Below are positions 57,025-64,000 of a stretch of 64,000 nt of DNA, piece after piece. Positions within the stretch are counted from its first letter, which is position 1; every line of letters starts with the position of its first letter. Under the pieces are notes generated by a model. That model was given only the letters and a program-made list of their open reading frames with translations, was not told where the DNA came from and did no database searches. Origin of the DNA: Arachis hypogaea (lineage: Eukaryota; Streptophyta; Magnoliopsida; Fabales; Fabaceae); the NCBI RefSeq assembly GCF_003086295.3, contig NC_092044.1, positions 5,482,843 to 5,546,842 on the forward strand, written 5' to 3'. The position numbers and the translations under genes are program-made.

Positions 57025-57587
57025 CACGTAGCATTGGGAAAAGATAAAAATTATTATGCATTATTTTAATGATCATTTTGCAATAAAGACATATTGAGTG
57101 GATTATTGGGTTAGTTGGCTAACGTCTTTTTATACCAATGCCAACAAACAAAATGGTATAGATACTTCCTTTCAAAAAAAAAAAAAAAAACCCGAATGTA
57201 TAACTACTTCTTTTCTCATCATCATCATCTCTCTTCTGTCTTTTATAAAATTTTAATTGTTAAAATCAATTTTTAAGTATTTATTAGTTCTCTTTAATAT
57301 ATAGGTATTTGCTAGAATTTAAAAAATAATTGAATGTTCTATATATTTTTTAAATGATATCAAAGACCAAAATATCAAGTAAAAAAAAAAAACTTTACAT
57401 ATAGATATTATTGGTCACTTTAAGTATTAAAGTTATCAATGAATACATAGGTACTAATCAACGGTAACTTGTGCGTTATTTAGAATGGAGATAGTAGCTA
57501 GTATCCTAATTTTGGGAACTAAACTAAGAACAAATACACATACACATACAATTTAAGGGTCACAAATCAAAATTATCGTTTTTTTTT
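56051..57587. other. AT-rich DNA with AT microsatellites
   Basis: AT runs lie at 56706-56741 and 56955-57022 (about 34 units). No gene seen. Confidence 0.6.
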
Positions 57588-57762
57588 GTTGTCTATGGTA
57601 TTCTCCAACTTGATAGATCAAGGACTAATAATTTATCGCGGATCTGAGCTTGGTCTGCCGTTATCAATGAGTTGCTGTATGCATAAAACAGAATTCGAAC
57701 CCCGACACTTACTTAAGCGGACGAGTGAGGTCACCACTCGACTAATCCAAGTTAGTTGAACT
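57588..57762 (-). mobile_element. tRNA-derived SINE, copy 3
   Basis: The minus strand carries TTGGATTAGTCGAGTGGTGA, then GTGTCGGGGTTCGAATTC (B box) and CTCAGATCCGCGATAAATTA, and ends in an A run (T run at 57589-57597). Same family and orientation as the copies at 11.9 and 50.7 kb. Confidence 0.85.
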
Positions 57763-58034
57763 ATTTTGATTTCATCAACCTACAAAGGCACATAACAATA
57801 TTGGGCCCCTGCAAGGTTTCTCTTGGTAGCAACTAACAAGTTAACAACCTAACTAATGACAAAAAAAAAAAAAAAAACTAACAAAGTCGCAAACCGAACT
57901 TAGATTTTATGTAAGTCAATCACAGCTAAGACCTTAGTTGAGTGCTAATATATAATCTTTTTAATATCTTGTATTTGCACAATGGTAAAGTAGTGGATAG
58001 AAATTTTAAATGTGTGTGAGCACGTAGTTGGACA

Positions 58035-58320
58035 TTATTTTTAATATGAAAATGAAAATTGTGTTTTGATTGAATATTAACATTTGAAGTGTTATAGTAT
58101 TGTGGAAATTATTCAACACGTTCTTTACGTGTTGGTTAAAATGTTGTTAATATGTCCTTGCGCGTTGGTTAAGATGTTGTGACATATTTAACATGGTTCC
58201 CACATATTGCAGTATGTCCCTCATGTGTTGACTTTCTACCTATAAAATTTATCTACCTGTAATTATATCAAATAATCTCATTTTTAACAAAAATACTAAT
58301 TTTTTTTATATATAAAAATC
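58035..58320. repeat. Decayed copy of the CACGTG minisatellite region
   Basis: Flanks match 42205-42300 and 42425-42500 (TGAATATTAACATTTGAAGT; CTGTAATTATATCAAA). Between them the units read CACGTTCTTTACGTGTTGG, GTCCTTGCGCGTTGG and GTCCCTCATGTGTTG, that is, the 42.3-kb units with many C replaced by T and some G by A. Only one intact ACGTGT core remains. Confidence 0.8.
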
Positions 58321-59600
58321 AGTCGCACATGTGCGTGAGTTTGTGATTTTGGAATTGTCCAATTTATTTAAAAAAAAAGTGAGTCTCTTTGTTATTCAAA
58401 ATAAATATGTAATAAATATAATCATTTATGTATCTCTTTTTATTAATTTAAATTTTTATAAAAAATATTTTTATAACATAATATTAAAATTTGTATTACT
58501 AAAAGTTTAGAATTTGATTTTTATTGAACAAAAAAATTTAATATAAAATAAAAAAGAAAATATATACAAAAATTTAAATAAATTAAAAAAATTTGTTTGA
58601 GTAACTGTATTAGAGATAACTATTCATATGCTTCTTCCTATTAATTTAAAATTTAAAATATTATTTATAATGTGTTAATACTTTTTTTAACAACATATAA
58701 TGAGTAAAATAATAAAAAAACGATAGAATAAAATAATTGAATTTTTTATAATAACATATATCTTTTTATAAATCATGAATATTTTTTTATAACATGGTTT
58801 GAAATTGTTCAAGTGACGTTCAGAATTATGTTTTTTTTAAATGGATATTATCATTTTTATTTTAATAATATCACACTTTATTTTATAAATTCATACAAGC
58901 GTACAATAATATCAAAAATAAAAATAATAATATATATTTTATATTAATAATTAATTTTAATAACTAATTTTATTCTACACGTAAAATAATTGATTTTTTT
59001 TATTATCATGTTGAAGATAAAATTAAAGGAGTATGGTTTAGATGTATGAATTAATGGAGAATATTAACGGTTGAATTGGATACGACGGTGAGGTGACGGT
59101 GCAAATTAAAATAAGGGATGCACCGCTGCGCTGCCGGTGGCGCTGCATGGCATTGAATGTGATGAGACAGAGGAAAGTGACAAGATTGTTGTGCTTTATG
59201 TTCATGGGATTGCAAATCAATTTATTACAAGATTATTTTTACTATTATTTTATTATGCACACAATCTCACACACTTAAATGTCACACCATACTCAATGCA
59301 CCTCTTAATTTATTACCCATTTCAACTTTGTGACCCCATCCATCTCTTTTCTATCTTTGCTTTTTCACTATTATTCTCTATTTTTCTTTTTTTTTTTTAA
59401 TTTGAATAACAACGAAACCACAAGTTACCGCTTTCTTTCTTTCTTTCTTTTATTTTTTTAATATTTTTTTCTTTCTTCTGATTTATTTGATTTTCTCAAT
59501 TTCAAAGAAAATGGTAAAATGCCATAAAAACCTTGTTTCAAATGGAAAGCACATAAAGAGTTAGACTCATTTTTTTAACCCATTTTTCTAAATTTATTAA
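58321..59600. other. Intergenic DNA, no supported gene
   Basis: Mostly AT-rich. 59080-59170 is locally GC-rich (ACCGCTGCGCTGCCGGTGGC) with short open frames in several phases and no domain. Confidence 0.5.
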
Positions 59601-59925
59601 AGGAACTACTTAGATAAAGACGTTTAAAACGTTTATTTTAAAAATAATTTTTAGTAATTAAAATTAAATACATATAATTAATCGATTAAATCGTATTATT
59701 TTTGTCAAAATTAGATCAGACAAATTGATTTAGCCGAAAAATCAGTAAATCAAATTTTGAATTGACTAAATTAATATTCTTTTTTATAAAAATGACTACA
59801 ATAACTCTATTATAAAAAATGACTAAAATATTCGTGTATATATATATATATATATATTAAATTTTAATTACTGAAAAATATCTTTAAAAAAAGATGTTTT
59901 AAACGTTCTTATTTGAGTGACTCCC
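59601..59925. mobile_element. Mutator-like MITE, 325 bp, with 9-bp duplication
   Basis: A perfect 9-bp repeat ATTTATTAA flanks it (59592-59600 and 59926-59934). AGGAACTACTTAGATAAAGA and the complement of GGGAGTCACTCAAATAAGAA begin TIRs of about 65 bp that share CGTTTAAAAC and AGTAATTAAAATT. Confidence 0.85.
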
Positions 59926-60363
59926 ATTTATTAATGGTCAATAGTTTTTTTTCTTCTTTTAATAATTGCTTGATTCAACATGGAAGAGATTTTATGTCGC
60001 TATTGCCCTAATTGAAAATTGAATGGTGCAGTTTTATATAAGGATTATTTCACTGAGCCCTATGTAAAAATGTATTGCTATTTGTTAGTAAATAAATTAT
60101 TAGATACGCAAACAAAATTTATAATATTTTTTTAAATAAGGGAACAAATTATCTATTTGATCAATTGAAATTAGTTAGATAAAGATTTAATTAATAGGAC
60201 ATATTATTAATAGAGGATTTTATTTTTTAGTAAATATATAACACGTACGTTAAAAATTTAAAGTTTATATATTTTTAATAAAAAAATTATTTTGTTCATA
60301 ACCTTAATATATGCGTTAGCTAAATTTTTTTATATAAAAACAAAGAAATTTAAATTATAATAA

Positions 60364-60925
60364 AAGATAAAGTATTATTTTAGTCTTTAATGTTGGGTCA
60401 AGTTTTAATTTAGTTTCTAATGTTTTAAATGTCTTATTTTTATTCTAATAAAAAATTTTAAATAAGTTTAATGTGGTCCTACTAACATTAAATTTGACAC
60501 TAATAATTAATAAAATAAGTAACGTGGATCTTAATAATATTACTAATTAAGTCATTTTATTCTATACGTTAGAAAAACATAACTAAAATTTTTTTGTAAC
60601 AATTTTTTTTTTCAATTTTTTTTAAACAAATTCAAATCCTAATAGTCAATTATTAGTGTTTCAAAATAAAAAAAAACTTTTATATTTGTGATCGTTGGTA
60701 GATTAATTTTACATACATAATGAAATCGAGTGCTATCGACTCTTCAATATGTGAATTGTTTGTGTCAAATATAATTGTAAAATAATATTGAGCCCGCTTA
60801 AAAATTTTTTGAAATTAAAATAGGACGTTTAAAAATATTTTTTGACTGAAATAGGACGTTAAAACATTAAGGATTAAATTAAAATTTGGCTCAACTTTAA
60901 TAATTAAAATAATATTTTATCATAT
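60364..60925. mobile_element. Long-TIR non-autonomous element
   Basis: GATAAAGTATTATTTTAGTC...AATTTAGTTTCTAATGTTTT at the left is inverted at the right (complement GATAAAATATTATTTTAATT...AATTTAATCCTTAATGTTTT). TIRs are about 90 bp. The duplication was not resolved. Confidence 0.65.
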
Positions 60926-61640
60926 AAATTTTTAAAGGCAATCATAAAATAATTCACTTGGTAGTGAAACCAATGATAAGCAAAATCATTAAAAAGGACC
61001 AATAACAACAATAATAATGTTAGATAAGCAAATAAATAACACCTTTTTATAATCATACTTTAGATAATGATAACACCCATCCATCACAAACTACAAATTA
61101 GTAAACTTAATTACCACATCATAAAAAGGATCAACCCACAATCTCCAACCAGAACTCAAAGTCGATGTCACCTAGATTTCCCTCCCAACTATTTTGGTCA
61201 TATACAAATACAACTTTAGGAACAAGCAAACTTTAGCATCACATTCGAGTCACCCATCCTTTAATTTGAAATTTAAAGATCTTTGATAGGATCATAAAAG
61301 AGAAAAGAAAAATACAATAATCCTAATAAGAATAAAGGAAAATAAAGGAGGAAACAAATAAAACAAGATGATGTAGGACCCTCATTAAATTGTAATCTTG
61401 CCATTACTCCAAATGACACATTGCTTCATTTGTCAGTGACCTTAAGTCAGTGAGTTTGTCATAAAACAAAAACCATAACACGACACTGCCATTTATTAAT
61501 GACCTTATAGAATCAGCATCATCACGGCACTCCATACATTTTCTTGCATCATTTTTTTTCCCTTAAGATCCCGCTCATGAAGCTACATTTAAAAATCGAG
61601 TAATGTTGTTTTTATCTGTAATCCAAAGTTGTTTTCTCGA
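60926..61640. other. Intergenic DNA, no supported gene
   Basis: Less AT-biased at 61120-61560 but with stops in all frames. It may be a diverged repeat or a noncoding transcript; nothing supports a specific call. Confidence 0.4.
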
Positions 61641-61644
61641 CTAA

Positions 61645-62478
61645 ATTTTTATAGTGGTTATTGAGATTTATGATTTTTATTATTTTAATTTTTTAAATTT
61701 AAAATTTATTACATTAGTTTTTGAGATCTAGTTTAAAGTACTATATTGATTTTTGATTTTTTTAGTTGAATCAACAAATAGAAGTTTTTTTTTTGTTATA
61801 GAAGTAGAAGTGGTAATATATTTTAACATTATAATTTTTAGCGCTTTTTAAAATTGTGGAAAATACGCAAATCGGAGGGTCCAATTTCTATACTTCAAAT
61901 TTTTTAATTTTTTTAACACAAATCGGTGTACCTCTCACAAATTAGACAGTCTGATTTTTATACCTCTATAAATTGGACGGTTCGATTTCTGTACCTCTAA
62001 TAAATCGGATGATCCGATTTCTGCTTCTCTAGTTAAACAATTCCACATTTAAAAAAAATACCACTACCACTCCAATATTAAAAATAAAAAGTTCACAAAC
62101 AGAATGTCGAGTTAACTCTAACTTATTATACTAGACACAAAATTAAATGATATTTTTTATTTTAGCACTTAAATAAAATGAAAACAAAATCGTTTTAAAA
62201 AAATGAAAGAAAATAAAACGGTTTATATATCATATAAACTCTTTTTTATCTTTTTATTTTACTTTATTTAAATACAAAAATAAAATAATATTGTTTAGTC
62301 TTGTATCTAGAATAATAAGTTAGAACTAATTCAATATTTCGTTTACCGATTCAATATTAAAAAAAAAATCTAAAAACTAATATAATATCCAAAACAAAAT
62401 TTTAAAAATCAGTATAATAAATTTTAGATTTAAAAAATTAAAATAATAAAAATCATAAATTTAAGAGAGTACGTTAAA
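61645..62478. mobile_element. Long-TIR Mutator-like element with AAATCGG array
   Basis: Left arm ATTTATGATTTTTATTATTT...TAATTTTTTAAATTTAAAAT and its inverted copy at the right end form TIRs of at least 75 bp with few mismatches. The interior near the left arm carries the AAATCGG/TCCGATTT array. No coding frame, so non-autonomous. Confidence 0.7.
61865..62035. repeat. AAATCGG-type palindromic repeat array
   Basis: CAAATCGGAGGGTCCAATTT, AAATCGGTGTACC...CAGTCTGATTT, AAATTGGACGGTTCGATTT and AAATCGGATGATCCGATTT occur in tandem, each an imperfect palindrome of 19-20 bp or a stretched version. Same core as the 32.4-kb array. Confidence 0.78.
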
Positions 62479-64000
62479 AATTTATTCTTATTTTCTTGCT
62501 TCAGTTTAAACTTTTGTCGCTATATAATTCAAAGTCATTTTGTGAGTTATAGGAAAAATATTTATGGACAATTCAAACAACACCGTTCACTTGAAGATAG
62601 AAAAAGCTAAGGAGTGAGGGGCTTATCCGAAATTAAAGTGGCAAAATAGGAGACACATGTACATATCTGAACTCGAATAGTCTTTCAAGAGTTTTAGATG
62701 AACGGATAGGGGTTCTTTATGAATAATTGTTAATTTTAATTTCTTAGATATTATATTGTTATAAAGTATATATAATGCCTTCTATTTATAATTTTATATT
62801 AGAATTATCTTCTATTTATACTATTCTATTCTATAAAGGGAATATAAAAATAGTTTTACGTTTAACTTTTTTTTTAAATATTATTGTTATATATAATTCA
62901 GAAAAAATATTATTTTGCTATTTTTATAACTTCAACTCAATACCTTTTAGTTAAGTTATAAGTAATTTCCCATTTCAATTAATTTATTTTTATTATTTTT
63001 ATCTTAACTAAAAAAAATAGATTAATAAGCACATTAACATCTATTAATACACTAATCTACATAATTCACTTTGAACATAAAGCTTTTCCATTGTCTCCAA
63101 TTCAATCTTGGGAGATAGAAAAAAAAATCTCATTAGGAGAGAAGCCACAATCTTTTTAAGGCAGACTAATAAACATTTAAATTGTAATAACTTAAAAAAA
63201 TTCTCAAACTTTTCATTAATAAAAAGAAAAATCAATTTTTATCATGAATAAAGCATTTCTGTTCTAGCTCTAATTAAAGTGTTGAAAATTCCTTACAAGA
63301 TTGTTGATAAATATTTTGGTAAAATAATCTTAAAAAATTCATCATTGACTCACAGATAAATTAAAAAAAGATATCAATATAAATTTAGGACTATAGAATG
63401 TGTGTAATTTAATACTATTTTTATTTTTTTTCTTCTTATTTTATCTTCAACTAAATACATACATCAAAAGAAATTAAAATATACTTTTCTTTTTCTCTTC
63501 TCTCTATTTTCTTCTCATTTTCCCTTATATTAGGTTTAATTAATGTGTTCTATCGTTTTAATATACATATATATTAATGTTACTATTAATAACAATTTTA
63601 AAACTTGTTCTTTTAATAAAATCATCATATCAAATATATAAAAAATAAAATTAAAGTTTATATATTTTTTATAAAACTTTTTCAATTGATAATTCTAACA
63701 TATATACTCTAAAAATATGTATGAGCTAATCTCAATATATTATTATTGCAGAACAATTATTTGTTTTGGTCAATGAGACAAAAATGATGTTCGAATAAAT
63801 ATTATTTCTTAAAATAAGAATTTTCCTATTGGTTAAAAACCACTAAGATACACACGTGACGTCTAACCCTCACCTCAAATCTAAGTTGAGAGAGGCAAGA
63901 GTTTTTTAACCGAGATAAATTAATTTTGAACTTAACATGAGATACTATATGCATCCTGAATAAAATTTAAATTTACCTACATTCTATCTTTTAAGCTTTT
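62479..64000. other. AT-rich DNA to the right edge
   Basis: No gene, RNA or element boundary recognised. Confidence 0.5.

Noticed and set aside
59093..59400. Overlapping small plus-strand frames in a locally GC-rich patch
   Set aside because: No start context, domain or splice support; several phases are open at once.

Overview
This window is plant nuclear DNA. It is very AT-rich, carries intron-containing gene relics with GT/AG junctions, and is dominated by nested transposable elements. Several relics (a multi-exon Ulp1/PMD-like gene with ATACACCC-type intron repeats, and Mutator-like elements pairing a plant-mobile-domain gene with a MURA-like gene) recall what I know from legume genomes, especially peanut (Arachis). 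That assignment comes from memory of the families, not from a search. There is no sign of a bacterial or organellar origin.

Layout. 1-4.2 kb: the 5' part of a minus-strand, many-exon gene running off the left edge, with a frameshift and an in-frame stop, and introns full of ATACACCC motifs. 4.3-5.5 kb: a segmental repeat copied again at 22.5-23.9 kb. 5.5-9.6 kb: a wrecked ABCC (MRP-type) transporter pseudogene, minus strand. One of its introns received a 1.7 kb Mutator-like element with 9-bp target duplication carrying a fragment of a CYP94-type cytochrome P450, itself split by a small MITE. 9.6-13 kb: a TIR element, a diverged copy of the segmental repeat and a SINE. 13-18.5 kb: featureless AT-rich DNA with a few dispersed repeats. 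18.5-23.9 kb: two tandem paralogues of a small two-helix membrane protein (one shortened by a stop, one intact at 181 codons) inside duplicated flanks. 24.3-27.2 kb: a long LTR-like repeat. 27.6-32.7 kb: remains of a Mutator-like element, with a PMD pseudogene (+), a hAT element inserted just past its stop (8-bp duplication), a MURA amino-terminal relic (-) and an array of AAATCGG-type repeats. 33.1-36.1 kb: a 5'-truncated LINE with an open 970-codon RT/zinc-knuckle/RNase H frame and a 16-bp target duplication. 36.2-39.2 kb: another Mutator-like element (9-bp duplication) with a nested TIR element. 40.7-41.9 kb: a hAT-like element. 42.3 kb: a GC-rich minisatellite full of CACGTG cores, with a transition-decayed copy at 58.1 kb. 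44.26-48.76 kb: a delimited Mutator-like element (near-perfect 9-bp duplication) holding tail-to-tail PMD (+) and MURA-N (-) pseudogenes, bounded by arrays of about six imperfect palindromes on each side, and inserted in an older hAT-like copy. 49-64 kb: AT-rich DNA with further hAT, SINE, CACTA-like and long-TIR elements and no convincing host gene.

No complete conserved host gene is visible. The only intact frames are the 181-codon membrane protein and the LINE polyprotein. The most notable structure is the pair of PMD+MURA Mutator-like elements, each associated with its own array of short palindromes.
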